Positions 51,312-62,016 of a DNA stretch of 64,000 nucleotides are shown here, in pieces. How positions within the stretch are numbered: position 1 is the stretch's first letter; each line of letters starts with the position of its first letter. The notes beneath the pieces are model-generated. The model was not told the DNA's origin. It searched no databases and was given only the letters and a program-made list of their open reading frames with translations. Source of the DNA: Chondrosia reniformis (Eukaryota; Porifera; Demospongiae; Chondrillida; Chondrillidae); assembly GCA_947172415.1 (NCBI GenBank), contig OX359196.1, forward strand, positions 3,288,501 through 3,352,500, read 5' to 3'. The position numbers were made by a program, and so were the translations under genes.

Positions 51312-51822
51312 ACTAGTTATATGTACTAGTTGTATGTACTAGCTCTATGTACTAGTTATATGTACATGGTCTATGTGCTACTTATATGTACTAGTTGGAT
51401 GTACTAATAACCAGTTGTATGGACTAGTTGTATGTACTAGTCGTAAGTATTAGTTGTTTGAACTAGTTGTATGAAGTTATATGTACTACTGGTATGTACA
51501 AGTTGTTTGTAATTTTTGTATATACTAGTTATACTTACTAGTTGTAGTTACTAATTGTATGTACTAGTTGTATGTACTAGTTGTTTGAACTAGTTGTATG
51601 TAGTGATATGTACTACTTATATGAACTAGTTGTGTGAAATTTGTGTATGTACTAATTATATATTCTAGGTGTAGTTACTAGTTATATGTACTAGTTGTAT
51701 GTAATAGTTGTATGTACTAGTTGTATGAACTAGTTGTATGTCCTAGTTATATGTACTCGTTGAATGTACTAGTTGTACGTACTAGTTGTATGTACTAGTT
51801 GTATGTACTATTTGTATGAATA
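51312..51822 (-). repeat. 13-bp satellite array, - polarity, segment 1
   Basis: Reads CTAGTTGTATGTACTAGTTG, the reverse complement of the array before 50,070. No genes are seen. Confidence 0.95.
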
Positions 51823-52078
51823 ATCGATGTGATAATCAAACCACAAGTAATAATCAATGGAACATCATAAAGAGGGAAAAACACGAAAGAAGCAATTGCC
51901 GGGAATTGAACCCAGGACAGCTGGTTATGACCACCAGTTGCTCTGCCACTGAGCTACAACTGCCACAGCAATGCCTCTCCCATGTTCTCCCTCTTAAACT
52001 AACTACAACAAATAATCAGTGTACATTCTTAATTAGTGGTGATTCACTTCATCAGACAAGCTGATAACCAAGACCAAG
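51823..52078 (-). mobile_element. Possible tRNA-derived SINE or short tRNA-bearing insertion
   Basis: A 256-bp non-satellite insertion whose centre is a tRNA-like unit. On the minus strand about 115 bp precede the tRNA-like part, including GAGGGAGAACATGGGAGAGG, and about 70 bp follow. There is no A-rich or simple-repeat tail and no clear target duplication, so the SINE assignment is tentative. The open frame on the + strand across it is not supported as a gene. Confidence 0.5.
51892..51963 (-). tRNA. tRNA-like sequence with Pol III A and B boxes (pseudo-tRNA or SINE head)
   Basis: On the minus strand a 7-bp acceptor stem forms between GCAGTTG and CAATTGC (one G-T pair). The D arm is GCTC/GAGC and the T arm CTGGG/CCCGG with loop TTCAATT. 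The A box TAGCTCAGTGG and B box GGTTCAATTCC match consensus exactly. The anticodon arm is irregular: CTGGT/ACCAG leaves loop GGTCATA without U33, whereas a 9-nt loop would put CAT in the anticodon position. No CCA is encoded. A functional tRNA is doubtful; the promoter boxes are convincing. Confidence 0.6.
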
Positions 52079-53487
52079 TATGTACTAATAACAATCTGTA
52101 TTTACTAGTTGAATGTACTAGTTATATGTACCAGTTGTATGTACTAGTTGTATGTACTACCTGTATGTACTAGTGACAATCCCTATTTACTAGTTGTATG
52201 TAGTATTTGTGTGTAGTTATATGTACTAGTTGTATGTACTAGTTATAAGTAATGGTTCTATGTAATAGTCGTATGTAGTTATCTGAATTAATTGTATGTA
52301 CTAGTTGTATGTACAAGTGAGTAGTTGCATGTACTAGTTATATGTACTAGGTGTATGTACTAGGTGTAAGTACAAGTAACAATCTGTTTTACTAACTGTT
52401 TGTACCAGTTGTATTTACTAATTGAATGTACTAGTATCAATCTGTATTTAGTAGTTGAATGTACTAGTTATATGTACATGTTCTATGTATTAGTTGTATG
52501 TACTAGGTGTATGTACTAGTAACAATCTGTATTTACTAGTTGAATGTACTAGTTGTATGTACTAGGTGTATGTACTAGTAACAATCTGTATTTACTAGTT
52601 GAATGTACTAGTTATATGTACTAGTTGTATGTACTAGTTGCATGTACTACCTGTTTGTACTAGTAACAATCCCTATTTACTAGTTGTATGTTGTAGTTGT
52701 GTGTAGTTATATGTACTAGGTGTATGGACTAGTTGTGTGTAATTGCTGTATGTACTAGTTATAATTAATAGTTCTATGTAATAGTTGTATGTAGTTATAT
52801 GAATTAATTGTATGTACTAGTTGTATGTACTAGTAAGTAGTTGCATGTACTAGTGGTATGTACTAGTTGTATGTACTAGTTTTATGCTATGGTTGTATGT
52901 ACTACTTGTATGTACTACTTGTATTTACTAGTAAGTAGTTGCATGTTTTCGTTATATGTACTAGTTGTATGTAGTAGTAACTAGTTGTATATACTAGTTG
53001 TAAGTAATAGTAACTCTGTTTTTGTACTAGTTGTATATATTAATTCTCTGTACTTGTTTTGTGTACTGGATGTATGTGCTAGTTGTATGTATGTATAGCT
53101 TCTACTTGTATATACTAGTTGTGTGCATTTTTTGTACACTAGTTATTTTTACTAGTTGAAGTTACTAGTTTAATGTACTGGTTGTTTGTACTGGTTGTAT
53201 GTACTAGTTTTATTTAGTTATGTGTAATAGCTGTATGCATACACTAGTTGTGTGTAATTGTTGTATGTACTATTTCTTTGTAGTAGTTGTATGTAGTAAT
53301 TGTATGTACTAGTTGTAAGTACTGTTAAGTTTTTGCTAGTTATACGTACTAGTTGTATATACTAGTTGTACGTACTTCGTGTATGTACTAGTAACAATTT
53401 GTATTAACTAATTTTATGTACCAGTTGAATTTACTAGTTGTGTAAAATTGTTGTATGTACTACATGTACTAGTTGTATATACTAGTT
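52079..53487 (-). repeat. 13-bp satellite array, - polarity, segment 2
   Basis: Satellite with many copies of the landmark CTAGTAACAATCTGTATTTA (for example near 52,517 and 52,574), a variant I did not find in either orientation in the + half. No genes are seen. Confidence 0.95.
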
Positions 53488-53638
53488 GACCCAGTGGAGA
53501 AGAAGATGAAAGAAGGGAAAAGAAGGAAGAAAAGACTCCTGTATCTTCATCTAAAGCTCTCTTTAGGTTTAGTTCCCCTATAGGCTCTTTTTACAGAATA
53601 GGCATATAGCATGTAGGAAAATGGTATATTAGATTTTT
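53488..53638 (+). mobile_element. Tail fragment of Penelope-like family 1, copy C
   Basis: About 151 bp, from GACCCAGTGGAGAAGAAG to GATTTTT, matching the last part of copies A, B and D. It starts just after the hammerhead-like motif, within the TGACC that would form stem I. It is in + orientation although the surrounding satellite is in the - orientation. Confidence 0.88.
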
Positions 53639-56385
53639 CATGTATGTTCTAGTTGTATGTACTAGTTGTATGTACTTGTTGTATGTACTAGTTAAAGGTA
53701 ATAGTTTTATGTAATACTCGTATGTAGTTATATGAATTAATTGTATATACTAGTCGTATATACTAGTAAGTAGTTGCATGTACTAGTTATATGTACTAGT
53801 TGTATGTGCTATGTGTAAGTACTAGTAAGAATCTGTATTTACTAGCTGTTTGTACTAGTTTTATTTACTAATTGTATGTACTAGTATTAATCTGTATTTA
53901 GTAGTTGAATGTACAAGTTATATGTACTAGTTCTATGTATTAGTTGTATGTACTAGGTGTATATACTTGTAAAATTTGTATTTACTAGTTGTATGTACTA
54001 GTTGTATGTAGTAGTTGTATGTACTAGTTGTATGTACTTGTTGTAGGTACTAGTTGTATGTATTAGTTGTATGTACTAGGTGTATATACTAGTAAAAATT
54101 TGTATTTACTAGTTGTATGTAATTGTATGTAATAGTTGTATTTACTAGTTGTGTAAAATAGTTGTATGTACATGTTCTATGTACTACTTGTATGTACTAG
54201 TTGGATGTATATACTAATAACTAGTTGCATATACTAGTTTTATGTACTAGTTCTATTTATTATTTGTATGTTCTAGTTGTATGTACTAGCTTTATGTACT
54301 AGCTGTATATACTAGTTGTATGTACTAGCTGTGTGAAATTGTTGTAAGTACTAGTTATATGTACTAGTTGTATGTACTAGTTATACGGACAAGTTGTATG
54401 TACTTGTAACTAGTTTTATGAACTAGTTGTATGTACTATGTGTATGTAGTTATATGTACTACTTGTAAGAACTAGTTGGGTGTATTTTTGTATACTAGGT
54501 AAATTTATTAGTTGTAGCTACTAGTTTTAAGTACTACTTGTATGGGTTAGTTTTATGAAATAGTTATATGTACTAGTTGTATGTACTATGTGTATGTAGT
54601 TATATGTACTACTTGTAAGAACTAGTTGGGTGTATTTTTGTATACTAGTTAAATTTATTAGTTATAGTTACTAGTTTTAAGTACTACTTGTATGGGTTAG
54701 TTGTATGAACAAATTATATGTACTAGTTGTATGTACTACCTGTATGTACTAGTTGTATGCATATACTAATTTTATGTTCTAGTTGTATGTACTAGTAGGT
54801 AGCTTAATGTACTATTTATAGGTACTAGTTTTATGTACTAGTTATATTTACTAGGTGTATGCACTGGAAACAATCTGTATTTACTAGTTGTATGTACTAG
54901 TTGAATTTGCTACATGTATGTAGTTGTATGTACTTGTTTTATGTTCTAGTTGTCTGTAATTGTTGTAATTACTCATTATATGTACTAGTTGTATGTAGTA
55001 ATTGTTTGTATTAGTTGTATGTACTAGTAAGTATATAGTTCCTTGTACTAGTTATATTTACTAGGTGTATGTACTAGAAACAATCGGTATTTACTAGTTG
55101 TTTGTACTAGTTGAATTTGCTAGTTCTATGTAGTTGTATGTACTACTTGTATGTACTAGTTGTGTTAAAGTTGTGTATGCACTAGTTATATATACTAATT
55201 TTAGTTACTAGTTTTATGGGCTAGTTATATGTACTAGTTGTATGTACTAGTAATTAGAAATATGTACTAGTTCTATGTACTAGTTCCATGTACTCATTGT
55301 ATGTACTAGTTGTTTGTACTAGTTGTATATACTAGTTGTATGTACTAGTTGTATGTACTAGTTGTACATATGTTCTAGTTAGTAGTTGCATGAACTTGTC
55401 ATATGGACTAGTTTTATGTACTAGTTGTATGTACTAGCTGTGTGTACTAGTTGTTGCTACTAATTGAATGTTCTAATACCAATCTGCATTTACTAGTTTT
55501 ATGTACTAGTTGCATTTTCTAGTTGTGTGTAGTTGTATGTACTAGTTGCATGTACTAGTTGTATGAACTAGTTCTATGTACTAGTTTTAGATACTACATG
55601 TATGTACCAGTTTTATGTACTAGTTGTATGTTCTAGTGTTCTGTAATTTTTGTATCTACTAGTTATATTTACTAGTTGTAGTTACTAGTTGTATGTACCG
55701 CTTATATGTACTATTTGTATGCTCTAATTGTATGTACTAGTTTTATGTACTAGATACTAGTTGTATACACTAGTTTATGTACTAGTTGTATGTTATAATT
55801 GTATGTACTAATTGTGTGTAATTGTTGTATGCAGTTATATGTACTAGTTATATGTGCTGGTTATATGTACCAGTTCTATGTCCCAGTTGTTGTACTAGTT
55901 GTATGTAATATATAGTTGTATGTTATGCTTGTATGTACTAGTTGAATGTACCAGTTGGATGTGCTTGGTTGTTTGTACTACTTGGATATACTATCTGTAT
56001 GTATTAGCAAGTAGTTGTATGTACTAGTTACATGTACTAGTTGTATGTACTAGTTTTATAAAGTAAGTGTATGTACTAGTAACAATCCGCATTTACTAGT
56101 TGAATGAACTAGTTGTATGTATTAGTTGAATGTAGTTATATGTACTAGTTTTATGTACTAGTTGTGTGTAATTGTTGTATGTACTAAGTATAGGTACTAG
56201 TTGTATTTACTAGTTGTATGTACTAGGTTTATGTACTAGTTGGATCTATTAGTTTTTTGTACTAGACTTTAGTTGTATATATTAGTTGTATTTAGTCATA
56301 TGTACTTGTTGAATGTACAAGCTGTGTGTAATTGTTCTATGTACTAATTATAGGTATAAGTTATATGAACTAGCTGTATGTACTA
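53639..56385 (-). repeat. 13-bp satellite array, - polarity, segment 3
   Basis: Includes a tandem duplication of about 148 bp: GTATGTACTATGTGTATGTA then GTTATATGTACTACTTGTAA begins near 54,430 and again near 54,578. Ends in CTGTATGTACTA (56,374-56,385), the left target duplication of the PLE that follows. No genes are seen. Confidence 0.94.
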
Positions 56386-56429
56386 TAATGGAATATGGAT
56401 TTCTTCTAACTGCGTCGAAGTTATCTTTG

Positions 56430-56656
56430 TAAAGGTTCATCTTTTGACTTTTAGAGCGTCTAGAGATGCAGTTTTTCCAATTTTTCTGTCTGCCTAACCT
56501 TTCGACACTGGGGGTCTTCTTCAGTGACTGGTGGTGGTCTTCAAGGTGTCTTCATTTATAGGCATCTTTTCCCGCAATTTTCGATTACTTCATCAGTGAT
56601 GTCATCGGTTACGTCATTTCCGGAGGAAGGAGAGGTGAAGGGAGAATTCATAAAAA
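56430..56656 (+). repeat. Left inverted terminal repeat of PLE family 2
   Basis: Runs from TTATCTTTGTAAAGGTTCAT through TTTCGACACTGGGGGTCTTC and CAGTGACTGGTGGTGGTC to GAATTCATAAAAAA. It is the reverse complement of the right end except for about 55 extra bases (AGAGCGTCTAGAGATGCAGT and neighbours) between the outer and inner parts. Those extra bases match the solo repeat at 12,032-12,220. Confidence 0.85.
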
Positions 56657-58550
56657 ATTCCATTAGTGATCGCTCAGAGCGAGCTACAATCGCCGTGTGC
56701 TACCAACTTAAGAACATCAAAGAATGCATCGCCCGTTACCGTAACCATCTTGTTTTCTTCCTCAGATGTGGGGACAAGAAGATTGTGACGAAAGGACTTC
56801 GAATACGGCTCCCAATCGTCACGGAAAAGGCTAAACGATTAGCGTTTCGCACATCAATGGCTCTAGTACGTGAACGTATTGACACGGCTCGTAGGACAAT
56901 ACATCACTCCCGAATGCTGTTGGAATCCTGTGAAGCTTCCTTAATGATGTTGGTCAGCAGGGAATCCTTCTCTAAACTGAAGGAATGGAGTGACAACATT
57001 GCTGAAAGGACCTTCCAGGAAACCAAGGAGAGGCATAGGGTGAAGTTCCAGTCTCTGCTGAACAGGAACATCGAGGTCAACAGGTTCATTCCCATTGACC
57101 CAGAAAAAATGAACATCAACCTTTCTAAGAGGGAGTTGACACCACAACAGAGACAGGTTTTTACCCTTGGCCTTAATTTAATACCAACTCCTCGTCACAT
57201 TCCACAGGTTGACATCATTGCAGGGACAGAATCCTTAGCTCGTTACTTACCTGGTCACCAGGGAGAACAACTAAGGAGTGAAGTCCAACGATGCCTGTCA
57301 AAAGCTGGGGTCCCGAGCCCTAATCTGACCAAACGTCCGACAGCAGCCATCAAGGAGCTCAAGGTGGACTCTGATACCATCATTCTTCCAGCCGACGAGG
57401 AAAATGCCACAGTGCTCCTGGACAAAGAAGAGTATGACCGCAAAGTAAGGGAACTTTTGGATGATACAAGCTACCAACCAATCAAAAAGAACCCAACATT
57501 AAAATAGAACGGAAGGTAACTGAAGTTCTCCGGTCACTGGAAAGAAATGGCAAACTCCCCAATGATCTGAGGAATAGGGTTCAGAACCAACAGAGCTCCA
57601 CCCCCCAGTTATATGGACTCCCAAAGATCCATAAGGCCAGTTGCCCTTTGAGACTATTGTTTCCTCTATAAACTCCCCTACCTACCACCTATCCAGATAT
57701 CTGGAAAATATCCTGTCACCTTTGTGGGGGAACACTCCTCACTTTGTGAGGAACTCGGAGGACTTTGTGAAGAAAATCAGGGAATTACAAGTAGAGAATG
57801 AAGATAAGTTAATCACTTTTGATGTGAAGAGCTTGTTTACGAAGGTACCTATAGATCTCTCCTTACAGATCATTGATAGGAGGCTGAGGGAAGACAACAC
57901 CCTATCAGACTGGACCACTCTGGACCCTCCCACCATCACGATGCTCAAAGAACTCTGTCTCTAGGACAATGTACTTCCAGTACGGTAACGAGTTCTTTGA
58001 GCAGAAGGATGGGGCAGCCATGGGCTCTCCTCTCTCTCCAGTGGTGGCAAACATCTTTATGGAAGAGTTTGAAAATGAAGCCCTCCAGGAGGCTGGCTCC
58101 AAACCTAGGCTCTGGCTATGTTATGTAGACAACACCTTTGTCATCTGTAGCCAAGGTAGGGATCAGCTAGAGGATTTTTTGTCTTTTCTTAATGGAAGAC
58201 ACGGAAACATCCAGTTCACCATGGAGGAGGAGACAGATGGCTCTATCCCATTTCTTGACGTGCTAATGAAGAAGAACAAAGGAAGTTTGAGTACATCCGT
58301 GTACAGAAAACCAACCCAAACGGATAGATACCTTCACTTCTCATCTCATCACCATCCTAGGGTGAAAGCTGGCATTGCCCTTTGCCTCAGGGAGAGAGCG
58401 GAGAAGATTTGTGGTGCTGGATCCAGTGTCCTCCAAGAGGAAAAAGAGCACCTGAAAGGGGTACACCAGGCCAACGGATACCCCAGTAAGGTTGCTGCTA
58501 GGCAGGTGAAGAAGAGACAACGGAACCAGGGAAGTAGGGTAGATGGTTAA
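56584..58550 (+). pseudogene. PLE family 2 reverse transcriptase ORF (broken, YVDN active site)
   Basis: An N-terminal open stretch (to 57,507; first ATG MSSVTSFPEEGEVKGEFIKN at 56,599) includes DTIILPADEENATVLLDKEE, the PLE block before the RT. A frameshift near 57,500 follows, then LYGLPKIHK, another frameshift near 57,640, and SINSPTYHLSRYLENILSPL with LITFDVKSLFTKVP. After a third near 57,960 come FFEQKDGAAMGSPLSPVVAN and LCYVDNTFVI. The catalytic box should be YVDD; here the second Asp is Asn (residue 55 from 57,969), which would remove a metal ligand. The frame continues to PFLDVLMKKNKGSLSTSVYR and stops at TAA 58,548. The RT would copy the element RNA; this copy cannot. Confidence 0.88.
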
Positions 58551-59104
58551 TGTAAACTATTTATTCCATATGTGAAAGGCCTCAGTGAAATGATCTCCAG
58601 AAGAGGCCGGAAGATGAACATTGAAACCATCTTCACAAAGCAGAGATCACTGAGGAGTATCATCTCTAGGCCAAAACAACCCCAGCCTACCATGGATATT
58701 AAAGGTGTCGTTTACCAGATCCCCTGTTCTAGTTGCCCTGCAGTGTACACTGGAGAAACTGGAAGAACGCTAAAAGTCAGGATGGCGGAGCACAAACGTG
58801 CCGTCAGGATGGGGATGTGAACAATGGCTTAGCTGTTCACTCCCTAAAAACCGGCCATCCAATTGAGTGGAGCCAAGCCAGAGTGGTGGAGAGGGAAGAG
58901 AACTGGTACAGAAGAAGAATTAAGGAAACCCTGAAGATCCAACAATGTCAGGTAAGAATGAACTTAGATCAAGGATTTGTACTAAGAAGTGGTTGGAAAC
59001 CCTTTTTTATGAATACTCCCTTCACCTCTCCTTCCTCCGGAAATGACGTAACCGATGACACCACTGATGAGGTAATCGAAAATGGCGGGAAAAGATGCCT
59101 ATAA
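58551..59104 (+). pseudogene. PLE family 2 GIY-YIG endonuclease domain (frameshifted)
   Basis: It lies directly downstream of the RT in the same frame after one stop, and belongs to the same ORF. The nuclease core reads GVVYQIPCSSCPAVYTGETG then RTLKVRMAEHKRAV, with the paired 'VYQI' and 'VYTGETGRT' strands and conserved Arg and His of the GIY-YIG fold. A frameshift near 58,815 separates it from NGLAVHSLKTGHPIEW and ENWYRRRIKETLKI, which supplies the catalytic Glu. The two cysteines in IPCSSCP are typical for PLE nucleases. The enzyme would nick target DNA to prime reverse transcription. The last 30 or so residues are encoded by the inverted terminal repeat. Confidence 0.87.
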
Positions 59105-59178
59105 ATGAAGACACCTTGAAGACCACCACCAGTCACTGAAGAAGACCCCCAGAGTCGAAAGATGAACCTTTACAAAGA
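59003..59178 (-). repeat. Right inverted terminal repeat of PLE family 2
   Basis: Begins TTTTTTATGAATACTCCCTT and ends CGAAAGATGAACCTTTACAA then AGA. It is the inverted counterpart of 56,430-56,656. It also encodes the end of the ORF, ending KRCL. A string CTGATGAGG..CGAAAA lies inside near 59,064 but does not make a convincing hammerhead. Confidence 0.85.
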
Positions 59179-59270
59179 CTGTATGTACTAGTTGTGTGGA
59201 CTAGTTATATGAACTAGTTGTATATACTAATTGTATATATTATTTGTATGTACTAGTAAGTAGTTGCATG
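59179..59270 (-). repeat. 13-bp satellite array, - polarity, short segment
   Basis: Ninety bases of satellite between the second PLE and the inverted tail fragment, starting with the right target duplication CTGTATGTACTA. Confidence 0.92.
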
Positions 59271-59636
59271 AAAAATCTAAGATACCATTTTCCTACATGC
59301 TATATGCCTATTCTGTGAAAAGAGCCTATAGGGGAACTAAACCTAAAGAGAGCTTTAGATGAAGATACAGTAGTCTTTTCTTCCCTCTTTTCCCTTCTTT
59401 CATCTTCTTCTCCACTGGGTCAGACAGCCGTTTCTGGGAATTCCACCCTTCATCAGTGATCCTGGGAGTCTTTGTCTTTTTCTTTATCTTGATCTTCTGT
59501 GAATCCTTGGCTCACCATGCTAAATCTAGGGGCCTTATATACACTATTTTGGCGCCAAAAGTTAAATAAGGTGTTAACTAAAACACATGATGAAATTTAA
59601 TTTTATGAAAGGAATGTAGGTCCAATTAACTTTTAT
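59271..59636 (-). mobile_element. Tail fragment of Penelope-like family 1, copy D (inverted)
   Basis: On the minus strand this runs from CATAAAAGTTAATTGGACC through the TATATAAGG box, the hammerhead-like motif and the purine-rich GAAGAAGATGAAAGAAGGG to GATTTTT. It matches copies A and B. No coding part remains. It is intact in the ribozyme core. Confidence 0.88.
59417..59466 (-). ncRNA. Hammerhead ribozyme-like motif in PLE tail, copy D
   Basis: On the minus strand the core CTGATGA (59,456-59,450) and GAAAC (59,434-59,430) are kept, with stem II GGG/CCC and stem I GGATCA/TGACC. Stem III reads ACGGCTGT, one base off the palindrome of copy A, so it may be weaker. The motif precedes GGGTCAG as in the other copies. 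Confidence 0.6.
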
Positions 59637-62016
59637 GTATTATTGTACTAGTTATATGTACTAGTTGTTTGTAGTAGTTGTTTGTACTAGTTGTAAGTTC
59701 TGGTTTTATATACTAGATACTAGTTGTATATACTTGTTGTATGTACTAGTTATATGTACTAATTGTGTTATTGTTGTATGTACTGCTTGTATGCACTACT
59801 TGTATGTACTAGTTTATATGTGCTAAGTATATGTTCTAATTGTATGTACTAATTGTGTGTAATTGTTGTATGCACTAGTTATATTTACTAGTTGTAGTTG
59901 TATACAGTAGAAACTAGTTGTATGTACTACTTGTGTGCACTAGGTGTATGTACTAGTATCATTCTGCATTTAATAATTGTATGTACTAGTTGTATGTGGT
60001 AGTTGTATGCACTAGTAAGTAGTTGCATGTTATAGTTATATGTACTAATTGTAGGTTCTAGTTATATGTTCTAGTTGTATGTATTAGTTGTATGTAGTGA
60101 TATGGACTAGTTGTATGTACTAGTTGTATATACTTGTTGTATGTACTAGTTACATTTACTAGTTGTATTGAATAATTGTGGGTACTAGTTATATGTACTA
60201 GTAAGTCGTTGCATGTACTAGTTTTACGTATTTGTTGCATGTACTAGTTGTATGTACTAGTAACACCTGTATTTACTAATTAGAAGTACTAGTTGTATGT
60301 AATAGTTGTAATTATTTATATGTACCAGTTGTATGTAGTAGTTGTGCGTAATTCTTTTAAGTACTAGTTATATGTATTAGTTGTATGTACTACATTTATG
60401 AACTAGTTATATGTAGTAGTTGTATGTACTAGTTGTATGTTCTAGTTGTATGTGCTAGTAACTAGTTGTATGTACCAGTTGTATGTACTAGTTCTATGTA
60501 CTAGTTTTATGTATATACTAGATGTATGTACTAGTTGTAGGTACTTATAGGTACTACTTGAATGTACTAGTTGTGTGTATTTTTTGAATACCAGTTATAT
60601 TTACTGATTGTAGTTCCTAGTTTAATGTACTAGTTGTATGAACTGGTTGAATGTACTATAATAGTTGCATGTACTAGTTGTATGTACTAGTTGTATGTAG
60701 TTATATGTAATAATTGTATGCATATACTAGTTGTGTTTATATAATTGTTTATGTAGTATATAGTTATATGTAGTAGATGTATATACTAATTGTATGTAAT
60801 AGTTGTATGTACTAGTTGTATGTAATTATATATACTAGTTGTATTTACGAGTTGTGTGAAATTGTTGTATGTACTAGATATATGTACTAGTTGTATATAC
60901 TAGCTGGATGTACTAGTTATATATACTTATTGTATGTACTAGTTGTATATACTAGTTGTTTGTACTAGTAACCAGTTGATTGTAACTGTTGTGCCAACTA
61001 GTTCTATGTAATAGTTTTATGTACTAGTTTTGTGAAATTGATGTATGTACTAGATATATGTATTACTTGAATGTACTACCTGTATGTACTAGTTGTATCT
61101 ACTAGTTATATGTACTAGTTGTATGTACTAGTTGTAGGTACTAGTAACTAGTTATATGTACTAGTTCTATATACAAGTTGTGTGAAATCGTTGTATGTAT
61201 AAGTAATATGTACTAGTTGTATATACTAGTTATATGTACTAGTTGTATGGATATACTAGCTGTATGTACTTGTTATATGTACTAGTTAAATGGATTTACT
61301 AGCTGTATGTACTAATTATATGTACTAGTTCTATGTACTAGTTTTATAAACTAGTAACTAGTTGTATGTACTAACTGTGTGTACTAGTTTTATGTAGTTA
61401 TATGTACTACTTGTATGTACTAGTTGCGTGTACTTTTTGTATACTGATTTACTAGTTGTAGTAACTAGTTTTATGTACTATGTTGTATGTACTAGTAGCT
61501 AGTGTTATGTACTAGTTGTATGAACTAGTTGTATGTACTAGTTGTATGTACTAGTTATATGTACTAATTGTATGTAGTAATTGTGTGGAATTGTTGTATG
61601 TACTAATTATATTTACTCATTGTATTTACTAGTTGTATGTACTAGTTTTATGTACTAGTAACCAGTTGTATGTACTACTTGTATGTACTAGTTGTTTTTA
61701 CTAGTTGTATGCACTAGTTATATTGTTATTTTTATAGTTATATGTACTAGTTTTATGTACTAGTTTTATGAACTAGTAACTAGTTGTATGTACTAACTGT
61801 GTGTACTAGTTGTATGTAGTTATATGTACTACTTGTATGTACTAGTTGCGTGTACTTTTGTATACTGATTTACTAGTTGTAGTAGCTAGTTTTATGCACT
61901 ATGTTGTATATACTAGTAGCTAGTTGTATGTACTAGTTGTATGAACTAGTTGTATGTACTAGTTGTATGTTCTAGTTGTATGAACTAGTTGTATGTACTA
62001 GTTGTATGTACTAGTT
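59637..62016 (-). repeat. 13-bp satellite array, - polarity, segment 4
   Basis: Contains a direct duplication: TAGTTGCGTGTACTTTTTGT and neighbours near 61,420 recur near 61,845, a period of about 425 bp. Ends near a TTA/ATT trinucleotide run. No genes are seen. Confidence 0.94.

Larger units (their letters stand above)
56386..59178 (+). mobile_element. Penelope-like element, family 2, full-length but broken
   Basis: A 2,793 bp insertion with CTGTATGTACTA on both sides (56,374-56,385 and 59,179-59,190), a 12-bp duplication although the sequence is also a satellite variant. It encodes an RT and a C-terminal GIY-YIG nuclease, the order found in Penelope, Poseidon and Neptune groups. Both ends carry inverted copies of the same terminal sequence. 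It is in + orientation within a - polarity array. Confidence 0.9.

Noticed and set aside
51786..52064. Open frame of 92 codons on the + strand
   Set aside because: It is antisense to the tRNA-like unit and starts in satellite; no protein family is seen.
59050..59085. Hammerhead ribozyme in the right end of PLE family 2
   Set aside because: CTGATGAGG and CGAAAA are present, but stem II would be only two base pairs and no stem I or III partner is convincing.
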